From Meghimatium bilineatum (taxonomy: Eukaryota; Mollusca; Gastropoda; Stylommatophora; Philomycidae), in NCBI GenBank assembly GCA_034231615.1, contig CM067319.1, positions 3,903,501-3,967,500 of the forward strand: 64,000 bases of DNA, read 5' to 3'. The notes beneath the pieces are model-generated. The model had not been told where the DNA came from. It made no database searches and was given only the letters and a program-made list of their open reading frames with translations. This document shows, in pieces, positions 42,541 through 52,931 of the stretch (within the stretch, counting starts at the first letter, position 1; every line of letters begins with the position of its first letter). Both the position numbers and the translations under genes were made by a program.

Positions 42541-43345
42541 GAGTGAATGACGATCGGTTTTCTGGCTATTGCACGTTGGATCGCTTGATATGCAGTAATA
42601 CTGTACCGTGTCAGAATGTTGGTAACTCCTTCAATACTCATTCTTCTTCATCTTCCTCTATATCTTGCTGTTGTCATTGTCCTGTTGTATGGTATTGCAG
42701 CTGGCCAATAATGGGTTCATTCTCGTTAGGTGGTCGAATCATTTCAGTTTATTGTTTTCAATATATTTCACCACAGACGTTGTCCCAACAGTTCTTGTAA
42801 TCTCTTCATTCTTCACAAAATCTCTTCTTGTTCTGTTTCCTGCTTTTCTTAGACATCTCATTTCACACGTAGTAAGCTTTCTCTTTTGTTCTTTAGTAAG
42901 TGTCTATGTCTGACATTGAAAACAGAGGAATGAAAAGTGAATTTATGATTTGTCTTTTTTTTCATTGAGAAATATTTGTATTTCAAAATCGGAGTTTATA
43001 ATTTACGATGTTGACTTTTTTAAATTCTTGTTTCCCGCTCTCTGTCAATTTTTCCATCAGCTGTAAAAATGTTACCTAGATATTTCAATGCATGCACCTG
43101 TTTCAGTAGTTGTACATTTATTTTTATGTTGATTGTGTTGGGTTATCTACCTACAGACATAACTTCTGGGTTTTTTTCTGTATTGATCTTCGTGTTGTGA
43201 TTGAGCAGCTTTCATTGAGTAGGTTTATGTGATTTTGTTGCTCTTCACTTGAACTGTGCAGCAGGCACTGATCGTCAGCAAAGAGTAGTTCAGTTATGTC
43301 ATTTGGATTATAGGCTTCCTCCGAAATTCTCACTCTGTTTACGTC
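42541..43345 (-). mobile_element. LINE-X relic, copy 2
   Basis: The minus strand begins at about 43330 with RISEEAYNPNDITELLFADD, then QCLLHSSSEEQQNHINLLNE; F-A-D-D is the polymerase active site (usually YADD). Further on come fragments matching CQTWTLTKE and CEMRCLRKA (about 42840-42910) and KTRRD (about 42820). The end (42543-42560) reads ATGACGATCGGTTTTCTGGC, as near the end of copy 3 at 49898. Many frameshifts. Confidence 0.75.
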
Positions 43346-43522
43346 GCCATCTTGAAACTATATCTATTTTATTGTGGAGATAAAATTTGGTCTCCCAAAT
43401 ACCCTTCCCCTTTTCCTCGTACATGAAGCCAAATTGAAGCCCATATTCTACGCCCTTTTACCCATTCAAGCCCAAAATAGGATTTGTTTTAAATATGCAA
43501 TCTACTATCTATCTATGTGAAA

Positions 43523-43585
43523 TGTCCTTTGCAGAACGTTGTCCTTACTGCTACTCTGTAAGCCTCTCGGTTCTATGCATTTTGC
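43523..43585 (-). mobile_element. LINE-C tail fragment
   Basis: GCAGAACGTTGTCCTTACTG, then CTACTCTGTAAGCCTCTCGG, then TTCTATG matches the LINE-C tail at 32795-32840 (ACAGAACGTTGCCCATACTG). In the minus direction it encodes NREAYRVAVRTTFCK. Confidence 0.6.
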
Positions 43586-44400
43586 CCAGCTTCTTCTAGT
43601 GAGTGGAAATTTGAAATAAGATTCGTCTAGTTAATTTGAATCAATGTCTATTTTACTCTGTTTACAAATGCTCTTCTCGTGAATCCCTGAAATCATATTC
43701 ATACTGTTACACTGTAACAATAAAAAAGGACCCAAATCATTCACATCACGTAGTAATAAGGACACCAAGAAAAGATTGTTGAGAAGTAGTGACAGGTCTT
43801 GATATTCTGGATAATTCTAACTTCATTACAGTCACAGAAACGTCTGTTGACTCTCAGAAAATATATTCATCAAATCAAATATATCATCAGATCATATAGA
43901 TTTGATTGCAACTAAACAAGGATATTCTATCAACTTTCTTAGAGTTCCTAAATTTAACTGACAGAATTCTTTCATAATCTGTCTCTCAATGGGTTAGATT
44001 GGTTTCAAAAACTGTCAATCATCGGTAACATTCTAATGTCGGAAGATTCCAGTGAACAAGGGAAACCATTCAGTCTCCGCGAGTCCATAGAAACGGCGAA
44101 GGGAGACAACAAAAGTCACTATCAGCATTCACACGTTAAAATCCCGGAGAATATTGGAGATGTGCGATATAAATCTAAACGTCTTGACTGGAAACAATCT
44201 TAAGTTGAATCTTCTGTTGCAAGCAGTATCTGTGAAATCCAGCTCTATAAACTATCTGTTCTCATATGCGCTGTGTGAAACTTAATATCAAAGAATATGA
44301 AATGTATGCATCTCTAGGGTCGAACACTATTCTTTTCCTCAACCCTGGTATAACACAAAATATAAGTTCTAGTAACACTACACATGACATGTGCTGTTCT
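43586..44400. other. No feature recognised
   Basis: AT-rich, low in repeats. A short imperfect palindrome with AAATCAAATATATCATCAGA lies near 43870. No domain. Confidence 0.4.
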
Positions 44401-44490
44401 ATCTAGTTATCCATTAATCTACCTACACATGTATCCATTAATCTACCTACACATGTATCCATTAATCTACCTACACATGTATCTATCTAT
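44401..44490. repeat. 24-bp repeat, about 3 copies
   Basis: TATCCATTAATCTACCTACA then CATG occurs three times, followed by ATCTATCT-type sequence. Confidence 0.93.
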
Positions 44491-44610
44491 TTATCTATTT
44501 ATTGTCAGTTTTACTTGTCTCTTTAAGAGTCACGCTAACACTTGACACCACACGACATAATTATACACACAAATGGCTCAGTTAACAGAGATACAAATAC
44601 AAGCGGTTAG

Positions 44611-45205
44611 GGTTTTGTTGCCTACAGTAACGGCGTGAAGTTGGTTGAGAAGTCTTCAGCATATTCTACTGTCACATCGAGCATGAGGATGGAGATAGAG
44701 GGAGTTACAGCAGCACTTAATTGGTTGATAACTGATACATCAACACACGCGGTAATACTCACAGACTCTCAAAGCATGTTGCACAAGATAGAAAAGTACA
44801 TGCTGAAAAACGAATGGTGGGATTTTTTGCATAACTCAATTGTCCTGAGCATTACATGGATATACTGCCCTGGTCATGCTAGGGCCAGAGGAAACGAGAG
44901 AGCCGACTTATTAGCAGGCAATGTAGTGATAGACTGTACAATGCGTGAAAAGAGAGAAAGCAGACTTGATAGGTAATACATTTCTTTCAAGATGAAGATG
45001 ATGTCAATGAGGCTGAGAACGTACACATACAGAGACTGTCAGACATGGGAGTATCCAGAGGTGAGGGGAGGAAAAGTAAATTTTTGGAAAGTTCCGAAGA
45101 TCACACAATCAACACCTGACTGGGACTCCGAGTCTATATACACTGGGATGGCTGCTGGAGCGGAGGGAGGAGCACTTATGTGGATGTCCCGCGTGCTGTG
45201 AAGAC
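44611..45205 (+). mobile_element. RNase H domain relic of a retrotransposon
   Basis: From 44611 a frame of about 120 codons reads GFVAYSNGVKLVEKSSAY, STVTSSMRMEIEGVTAALNW, HAVILTDSQSMLHKIEKYML, and WIYCPGHARARGNERADLLA. This is an RNase H fold. Glu in RMEIEG, Asp in LTDSQS and the His/Asp pair in CPGH..NERAD occupy catalytic positions; the first Asp (usual DGS) is upstream of a TAG and lost. RNase H removes the RNA strand during reverse transcription. After 44976 the text continues in another frame (QRLSDMGVSRGEGRKSKF, then TLGWLLERREEHL), as in the C-terminus of known animal RNase H-bearing elements. I infer a domesticated-looking but dead LINE fragment; a host gene is possible but unlikely. 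Confidence 0.8.
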
Positions 45206-45324
45206 AGTTTCTAATCAAGAATCAAGAGTCGTGGGGGGGGGGGGCATTGTCTGTCTTTTGTCATTTGAGTAACATTGGCCATAATCAGGTAGTGTCTCTT
45301 TAAGGTTTCGTTGATTGTCTCCAC

Positions 45325-45500
45325 CAATCTAGTTCTTGTTTCTCCTCGTTCCATGTAAAACCAATATTCTGTTGTCGTGTGCACGAAGGACTCGCTGCAC
45401 TGTTTCCGTTCTCCTCGTTCCATGTAAAATCAATATTCTGTTGTCGTGTGGACGAAGGACTCGCTGCACTGTTTCCATTCTCATGACATGGTCAAACGAC
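45325..45500 (-). mobile_element. Probable LINE fragment with a 69-bp duplication
   Basis: The minus frame reads RSFDHVMRMETVQRVLRPHD, then NRILILHGTRRTETVQRVLR, then AHDNRILVLHGTRR. F-D/G-H-V-M-R-M is the LINE tail motif. A 69-bp unit (23 codons) starting TCTCCTCGTTCCATGTAAAA is repeated at 45341 and 45410. The LINE assignment rests on one short motif. Confidence 0.45.
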
Positions 45501-45599
45501 CTGGTCAAAAGACATACAATCAATTAAATAAAACATTTCGAACTGTTTTGCGTTCATTGGACAAGGAAGTGGGAGCAAAGCGTAATAAACAATTAAACA

Positions 45600-46338
45600 T
45601 ATCACAAGTAATTATATCACACAATTAGATATATCACAAGTAATTATATCATACAATTAGATATATCACAAGTAATTATATCATACAATTAGATATATCA
45701 CAAGTAATTATATCACACAATTAGATATATCACAAGTAATTATATCACACAATTAGATATATCACAAGTAATTATATCATACAATTAGATATATCACAAG
45801 TAATTATATCATACAATTAGATATATCACAAGTAATTATATCATACAATTAGATATATCACAAGTAATTATATCACACAATTAGATATATCACAAGTAAT
45901 TATATCACACAATTAGATATATCACAAGTAATTATATCATACAATTAGATATATCACAAGTAATTATATCATACAATTAGATATATCACAAGTAATTATA
46001 TCACACAATTAGATATATCACAAGTAATTATATCACACAATTAGATATATCACAAGTAATTATATCATACAATTAGATATATCACAAGTAATTATATCAT
46101 ACAATTAGATATATCACAAGTAATTATATCACACAATTAGATATATCACAAGTAATTATATCACACAATTAGATATATCACAAGTAATTATATCACACAA
46201 TTAGATATATCACAAGTAATTATATCATACAATTAGATATATCACAAGTAATTATATCATACAATTAGATATATCACAAGTAATTATATCATACAATTAG
46301 ATATATCACAAGTAATTATATCACACAATTAGATATAT
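45600..46338. repeat. 30-bp minisatellite, about 24 copies
   Basis: The unit contains ATATCACAAGTAATTATATC then A(C/T)ACAATTAG. Copies differ almost only at one C/T site. The order is C TT CC TTT CC TT CC TT CCC TTT C, so neighbouring copies share the variant, as expected from duplication of short blocks. It is AT-rich and contains stops. Confidence 0.97.
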
Positions 46339-46599
46339 GTCACATAACTATCTACCACTACAAATGAAATGATGAAAACAAGTATAAAAAGGATGAAAAC
46401 AGTTGACGTTTTGATCATAAAATCTTCGTCTAAAAAGATATACCATAGTACATTTTGTCTTTGTGGTTATTCTATGTTTGTAACTTGTACTTGTTTAAAA
46501 TACCTAGATCTTGTATGTATATATCCTTATGTTGAGCATTGTGTATGTGCACTTTTTCTCTAACATGCTCATGACACATGCCAGCAATGTACAGTCTAT

Positions 46600-46664
46600 T
46601 TTAGTTATACTTTAGTTATACTTTAGTTATACTTTAGTTATACTTTAGTTATACTTTAGTTATA
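46600..46664. repeat. 12-bp repeat, about 5.5 copies
   Basis: TAGTTATACTTT repeated without change. Confidence 0.95.
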
Positions 46665-46919
46665 CATATTATTTATATGAAATTGTGTATCTCACAATCA
46701 GATGGGACATGCCCGCTGTGACTAATAGATATGTACCATGCCTGCAAGATATAGACATCATCCGAGCTAGTCACGACAGATACGCTCAGGGCCGTAGACA
46801 TGCCTTCAATTGGGGGGGGGGGTGGTGGGGCGTGCGAAAAATAAATAATGTGCATAATTTCATAATTTCGTGTGCAAGTCGTAGCATATTTTATAAGAAA
46901 AATTATAGTAAATTAGATT

Positions 46920-47320
46920 AGATTAGGGGGGAGGGGGGAGTTAATCCACCTTTTGCCTTGGCTCCTGTTACTAAAAGTCATGTTGTTATTTAGTAAGAGG
47001 GGTTGAACACACGAGGGAGGTTAAACACACGAGGGAGGTTGATCACACGAGGAACTGAACACACGAGGAGTTGAACACACGAGGAGTTGAACATACAAGG
47101 GAGGTTGAACACACGAGGAGTTGAACATACAAGGGAGGTTGTACGTTGTCAAATCCTCCCGAGGGGGGGGGGGATTCAATACACCTTATGGCTAAGCCCC
47201 TGTTACTAAAAATCATTGTTCTTTTTTTGCATGAGGGTTTGAACACAAAAGGGTTTGAACACACAAGGGAGGTGAAAACACAAGGGAGGTTGAACACACC
47301 AGAGGGGGTGAACACTTCCA
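46920..47320. repeat. 19-20-bp repeats in a duplicated block
   Basis: GGTTGAACACACGAGGGA units occur about eight times at 46995-47135 and GGTTTGAACACACAAGGGA units about five times at 47228-47310. Each group is preceded by a G run and a similar stretch ending CTCCTGTTACTAAAAGTCAT (46962) or CCCCTGTTACTAAAAATCAT (47196). The whole block was therefore duplicated with about 235-bp spacing and each half then expanded its own repeat. Confidence 0.82.
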
Positions 47321-48403
47321 CACCCGCCTATACTATGTTCATGATAGCATATGTTGCAATTCAAGCGTATATTATCTTAGAAAGTAGATTAATACATGAT
47401 ATACTTTGTGCAGCAAAAACTTTCTCTCTCTCTCCCCCTCCATCTCTCTGTTTTATTCACTCTCTATATCACTCCTCCCTCTGTCATTCATAACAAAAGA
47501 AACATTTCGAACCAAATGGAATCTATAACCCATGCCAGTACAATCTTCCCTCTGGTAGCGCTGTTCTTTCCCCTTGTTTACCAACCAGATCAGTCTGTTT
47601 GACCATCATCACAACATCAGAGAAAGATTAAAAGATTATTCTCCTGTTAATCCGATACCCAGTTCACACCTGCTGGCAGACACATTCTTAAGAAAGGATA
47701 ACTGAGTGGAAACATTGTAGTTTAGTCATAGGCGTATTTCGTCGAAGGTTCTGAATAAGAGGTACTGTCTTCAACAAAGTGTTAACACTTAAACAAACAT
47801 TGGCTGCAATGCCCGCCCTTGATGAATGACAATAGATGTATTATAGACAGCAAATAAACACTGATTGTAGTACTCGCTTGGCGTTATAAGGATATAGGGA
47901 TTTAGCTTTATGAATATGGCGGCGACCTATCTATTCAGGAAATAGTCACGCGCAGAAGGTCTGAAGATCTCTACCAGTCATCCATCAGACAAACAACAAC
48001 ACATGCAACAGTAAACTCTTAATATATGGCATGCTACCAGCTACTGTCAATGATGATAACGTTCCTCCTTCGCAAGGGAAGATAAGCATGGCATTAAGAG
48101 AGGTGAATTTTGGTTTAAATGTTTGTGAATTCTCAGATGTCTGATGAGTCAAGTAGGGGATGTCAAAGTCTTGTTAGAATGTGAGCAGAAATGTAGAACG
48201 TTTGGAGATGAGGGCAACCAGGTCTACTCTCTCCTTTCATTTTTTGTCTCTTTTGAATCGCATGTACTGTTCTACCCCGTTCGAAACATTTAATACCCGC
48301 TCTGACCTGACTGTTCCAGTTTATGTATATTTTCACCAAAGACGGACGTGATGGGTCATTGAGGTAAATAAACGGCAACAAAGCGAACTTCAATTTTCTT
48401 GAC
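47321..48403. other. No gene recognised
   Basis: CT-rich at 47418-47480. No repeat family or domain recognised; short frames only. Confidence 0.4.
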
Positions 48404-48441
48404 TACATCCCGCTGGAAATCTAGAAGCACCATTGTTCTAC

Positions 48442-48480
<39 letters not shown>

Positions 48481-48545
48481 AATGGGAGTTTGAAGGTGAA
48501 CGATGGTACGAGGGAGAGACCAACGGGAGTTTGAGGACGAACTAT
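48404..48545. mobile_element. TIR-A right end, extra-arm variant, with GA expansion
   Basis: TTGACTACATCCCGCTGGAA, then ATCTAGAAGCACCATTGTTC, then TACTACGAGAGAGAG, then GACCAATGGGAGTTTGAAGG is the reverse of the extra-arm left ends at 31838 and 35515. About 18 GA units have grown inside the arm (48444-48478). A second GAGACCAACGGGAGTTTGAG then GACGAAC follows at 48516-48542. Confidence 0.7.
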
Positions 48546-48844
48546 GGATGAAGCCTACTTTACACGCCGTAGTTTTCGTTTTTAACAATCAACTAATGTA
48601 ACTCATGTATTTTTGGTCTATTCCCCCCCCCATTTTAAAGGTTGTTTCCCTTTAAAGCCATATGTTTTTGAGTGGGTGATTGAGACATTCAACATAATAC
48701 ATGGTTGGTATGATATTTTGCATGATTTTACACGAACGTGACCAAGTGAAATCTCGCATCTTCCGGCATTTCGCATCCATATTTCGCTCGAATACGTTTG
48801 TGTGTCGTTATCATTTCTACTCGTTGTCTTTTGATGTTATGCGC

Positions 48845-48930
48845 TTATCTTGATAAAGGCCTTTTGGTTCGAAACGTCGGTTGTGTTCTGTCTATTGTTA
48901 TTTATATGATTATATCCTGTGTATTTTTGT
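48845..48930 (-). mobile_element. Family-B hairpin half copy
   Basis: ATCTTGATAAAGGCCTTTTG, then GTTCGAAACGTCGGTTGTG matches, in reverse, the block at 53790-53850 (GTTTCGACCAAAAGGGCTTT then ATCAAGAC). Confidence 0.6.
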
Positions 48931-49270
48931 GTGTATTATTTCATGTGAGCATCCGAATGCGACAGTGTGTTAGTCGTGGTTCAGTAAGACTTAATACATG
49001 TATCCCGCATAAGTACTCGTCTAGGAAGTTGTACCAACCCTGAGTCTAATTCGACAGACGTCCTTACCTAACACGACCCAAACACAAGAAATTAGGTCTA
49101 GGACCTAGTTGCACGAAGGGTGATGATGGAATGGTCCTCTACACGAGAAACAGCTCGCTGACTGTGAAGCGCATTTTCGGCAAACCACAGGCAAACCACC
49201 AGCTCGTCTCGTAACATATGCCCCTTCTGAGTAGAAGGATATTTCAATAGGCATATTAAAACCCGTTTAC

Positions 49271-49332
49271 TCGAGTTGCAAGGCGATTTGGTGCCGTTAG
49301 AACGGACATGGTTCAATTCCCGTTAGTCTGAG
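49271..49332 (+). repeat. tRNA-like SINE head
   Basis: CGAGTTGCAAGGCGATTTGG, then TGCCGTTAGAACGGACATGG, then TTCAATTCCCGTTAGTCTG. ATGGTTCAATTCC is the B box. GTTGCAAGGCGATTTGG can serve as the A-box region. It is about 75% like 59399-59455; a worn third copy (GAGTTGCCACGCGATTGGTT) is at 49650-49705. Confidence 0.55.
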
Positions 49333-49649
49333 AGTTGTTTTTTTAAATGTATCCTCGTGTGTCCTACTTGAATCTACTTGTATAAGCTTTTATTTGAAGC
49401 AACATTGTACTATCTATATGTTATATGTGTTACAAGAAGACATAGTTCCCCTTGTAGCACGAATACAGATGTTATATGTTTGTGTTACTGAGGATACTTC
49501 AATATTTGTACGTGATGTTCGGTGTTCTTGTAATAGTCCTTATCTCGACTGGTATGTTACCAGTGACTTGAGTACACAGTTTGAATGTCATGACACAATC
49601 CCACTTGTGTTTTTTTTTGGTAGTTGCGGTTCAAGTACGAAAAAAACCC

Positions 49650-49705
49650 GTTTAATGAGTTGCCACGCGATTGGTTAAATTTCCTTTAGTCTTGGGAATT
49701 TTTAT
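49650..49705 (+). repeat. Worn SINE-head copy
   Basis: AATGAGTTGCCACGCGATTG, then GTTAAATTTCCTTTAGTCTT follows the order of the head at 49271 with a deletion between the A- and B-box parts. Confidence 0.4.
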
Positions 49706-49889
49706 TTTATTCTCTTGCTTCTTACATAAATTTCATTAGGCTTGTACTTAGCTGATAACTGATGTCTGCTGAGTATGAAAGAAAGCCCAGAAAACCTCCG
49801 CACTGCACATAGGAAGTAAGAGCTAATATCTCGCAATCTCTCGGGTTCTCAAGCAAACAAACAAATCTGATGTTGCAGTAACGTGCCGT

Positions 49890-50285
49890 TGGATTAAATG
49901 AAGATCGGTTTTCGGGCTATGGCACATTTGGTCGCTTGATATGCTGTAATATTGTGAGATCACAGAATGTTGGTAACTCCCTCAATCCACCTTCTTCTTG
50001 GTCTTCCTCTGTATCTTACTGTTACAACTTACATGCTGTATGCATTTGTCACTGGACAATAAGGATTCATTCTCATTAAGTGGTCGATCCATTTTCGTCC
50101 GTTCTTCAATATATTTGACCACATATATTATTCCAACAGTTCTTGTAATCTCTTCATTCCTCACTTGATCTCTTCTTGTTCTGTTTGCTGATTTTCTTAG
50201 ACATTTCATTTCACATGTATTACGCTTTCTTTCTTGTTTTTTAGTTAGTGTCCATGTCTTACATTGGTAACGCAATGTTGGAATG
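49890..50285 (-). mobile_element. LINE-X relic, copy 3
   Basis: The minus-strand 97-codon frame (50275 to 49982) reads RYQCKTWTLTKKQERKRNTC, EMKCLRKSANRTRRDQVRNE, EITRTVGIIYVVKYIEERTK, then NENESLLSSDKCIQHVSCNS and KIQRKTKKKVD. It matches copy 4 (62460-62734) over the same residues. The sequence beyond to 49895 (TTTTCGGGCTATGGCAC) parallels copy 2 near 42556. Confidence 0.8.
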
Positions 50286-50519
50286 AAGATATAATATATA
50301 ATTTGCAGTTATGTTAAAACTAAAATCTTAAAAATCTTGTGAAGGAGAATAACATCAAACATATTTTGGTATACAGTTTTCTGCCGTTCTTCCGGTATTT
50401 TACTGAAATAATTATATTTGATATGTATTTTGTGATGTTCTAATTTAGAGGTTATTTCTTGCAGTTTTTGTTCTGAATTGTTCTAATTTAGAGGGTAGTC
50501 ATGCAGTCACCACTGTGAA

Positions 50520-50935
50520 ATATGGACACCAAGTAAAACAGAAACAAAGAAGTGAAAAGAAAAACCTTTGTTAAGAAATGGTTCAGAAATATACTTAAAA
50601 TATCATGGAAGGAAAAAAAATGAGAAACTCTGATATTATAAGCACATTGAAGGTTCCAGAGAGTTGGTTACTAAACACAATAACAAAAAGAAAACTACAC
50701 CTGTTTGGTCATATAAAGAGACACAACTGTTTAGAAAGACACATAAGGAAAGACAGAGAAAATGGGAGAATGGAGAAAGGGTAGACCAAGAAGACGATGG
50801 ACTGACGGCATTAAAGATAACATGAATACATCGTTAGAACATACAGCTGCCTGGACCAAGACAATGGAGAGTTCAGGGAGTTCATTGGGAAGACAACGTT
50901 CTGGAGAGAATACGTCATCTGACAAAAAAATCAGG
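50520..50935 (+). mobile_element. LINE-G C-terminal relic
   Basis: WFRNILKISWKEK at about 50580-50619; NTITKRKLHLFGHIKRHNCL then ERHIRKDRE from 50660; one frameshift; then GRPRRRWTDGIKDNMNTSLE from 50783 and REFIGKTTFWRENTSS. This is the usual LINE ORF2 end: RILKISWKDK, xxKLxxFGHIxRH, GRPRRRWTDxIK, W-motif. It stops near 50935 with no obvious tail repeat. Confidence 0.75.
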
Positions 50936-51104
50936 AAGTTCTTGTTACGATCTAGCAGCAAGATCGATGTCATTATTAAAAAGAAGACTGTTCATAGATA
51001 TGACAGCCAACTCCACATGACATAATAACCAAGTCCAATTGACATGGTATTTACTGTCTGTCAATACTCCATTTTTCCGATTTCTCAAGATTTTAATCAC
51101 TTAC
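50936..51104. other. No feature recognised
   Basis: Short nonrepetitive stretch between LINE-G and the TIR-A copy. Confidence 0.35.
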
Positions 51105-51345
51105 TCCTCCGTCCTCAACTTTATGCTGTCTAGAAAATGGGATGCTTTGTGTCCCGGTTTACACCTTTGCTGCGATGTCTGCACCTATCCGTCTGATACA
51201 TCAGACCATACCATAGCGATTTGGTCACTCTTATCATCTATGTGATGGCATAGCTAACCCCACACCCAAGACTTCCTTAGTCACCTCTTACTACACTCAT
51301 GGTATGTAATGTCGCTATTCCTTGCTTCCCTTTCAACCCTCGCAA
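51105..51345. mobile_element. TIR-A left half
   Basis: CTCCGTCCTCAACTTTATGC, then TGTCTAGAAAATGGGATGCT, then TTGTGTCCCGGTTTACACC, then TCCGTCTGATACATC, and the inner box ACTTCCTTAGTCACCTCTTA then CTACACTCATGG at 51266-51303. Order and spacing match 37088-37320; the terminus is worn. Confidence 0.55.
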
Positions 51346-52020
51346 CTAGCCCGAAGATTACGCGAGGGTGTGGGTGTACAACCCCCCCCCCCCATGAGAA
51401 CCTATCTACGGCACTTCTCGCAGCACAGATGCGATCTCAATCTATCAAAGCTATCTCTGGATATAACCAGTTCATACAAAACAGAAAGTTATGTAAGTAT
51501 GTGATCACCAACGTCTGGTGTCATGACAGTGTGAGTTTCTCTGCTCTTGTGCACGTGGCATATCTGGTTACAAGCACGCGAGCAATCATTTTGATTTGCG
51601 AAAGATCAAATCACTTTTGATGCATAATCCTTCCCGTAATCCTATGAAATGAGAACGTTAGCAGATCGATTGAAATGAAATAGTTACTGTCAGACTGCAC
51701 CGTGTTTCAAATGAGTTTAGGAGATAGTGAAAGAACTGATTAGTCTGTTTCTGTAGTTGAGTTGTTGATACTCTGTCTCCCGTGTGTTATTGAGGACAGA
51801 AAGAGGAGCAAGGAAATTAATATTATCACCTGTCATACATTTAGCAAGAGGCGACTCAGTAGGTTGAAGGTGGGGCTTACCATCCCACCACAAGGTTTGT
51901 TGTTGTTATGGAAAATGCCGTTGAACCATGCCTAGACTTTTGGACAAAGGTGCTGATGAACCAATTCTTCACTTCTGGCAGAAAGGCAATCCACTTTTCT
52001 ACAGTAATTATCGAGATTTA
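51346..52020. other. No gene recognised
   Basis: A 12-base C run lies at 51382-51393. Overlapping plus frames at 51309-51620 lack any domain. GCGACTCAGTAGGTTGAAGG at about 51851 gives no family match. Confidence 0.4.
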
Positions 52021-52148
52021 AATATGACTTCTGTATTCTGTAAATTACAAGATTGAAATATTACTTCTGTGTTCTGTAAAAACGTGATTAAGATATTACT
52101 TTTGTAGTCTGTAAAACATGAGATTGAAATATTACTTCTGTAGTCCGT
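52021..52148. repeat. 36-bp minisatellite, left part
   Basis: The unit contains TCTGTAAAACATGAGATTGA then AATATTACTTCTGTAG. Three to four copies lie before the LINE-A insertion; the same array resumes at 52932. Confidence 0.93.
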
Positions 52149-52931
52149 AAAAACAGTCGATAAACCAAACATCTAAAGAGATAATACCAAAAGTAAAACA
52201 TACATCAAAATAAAAATGGATGACAGAAGAAAGGCCTCTTCCTAAATATCAAGAAAACAGAAGTAATGGTTATTTCAAAGAAAGAAAATAACACACCTTG
52301 CAAGATCATAGTGAATGATATAGTATTAAAACAGGTCCACCAATTCAAATATCTAGGTACAATTATTACAGCAGATGGAAGAAGTTCAACAGAAATAAGA
52401 TGCAGAATAGGACAGGCAAAAACAACATTCAGAAAAATGAAAAATATACTGTGTAATATGAACTTGTCATTAGAGGTGAGAAAGAGAGTTCTGCAGTGCT
52501 ATATAACCCCTATACTAACATATGGGTGCGAGTCTTGGACAATAAACAAACTGGAAAGTGGGAGATTGGAGGCAACAGAGATGTGGTTCTACAGAAGAAT
52601 GCTGAGAATACCATGGACTGCCAGAAAAACTAATGTAGAGGTGTTAAAAGAGTTAAATGCGAAACGGACCTTAATCAACAATATAAGAAAAAAGGCAATC
52701 TTCTTTTTTTGGCCACTTCATGAGACAGGCAGGTTTAGAGAACATAATCACAACATGCAAGATTGAAGGCACCAGAGACAGAGGGCGACAACGTGAGAAA
52801 ATATTAGACAGTTTGACAACCTGGCACGGCAAAGAAACAACAACGACTTTGATACATAATACTGTGGACAGAGAGCTGTGGAGAGCCATGACCGCCTACG
52901 CCACCCGGCATGGCACCTGATGATGATTATG
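52149..52931 (+). mobile_element. LINE-A non-LTR retrotransposon, young 5'-truncated copy 2
   Basis: Longer than copy 1. It starts near 52149 and encodes GLFLNIKKTEVMVISKKEN at about 52230, VHQFKYLGTIITADGRSSTE, IRCRIGQAKTTFRKMKNILC, LSLEVRKRVLQCYITPILTY, GCESWTINK and EMWFYRRMLRIPWTARKTN. One extra A near 52690 shifts the frame (166 codons, then the remainder in another frame, ending TAYATRHGT-stop). The tail is TGATGATGATTATGA. Flanking array text AGTCCGTAAAAACA (left) and AGTCTGTAAAACAT (right) could be the target duplication or simply array units. Dead, but recent: it differs from copy 1 at about seven of 470 bases. Confidence 0.92.
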
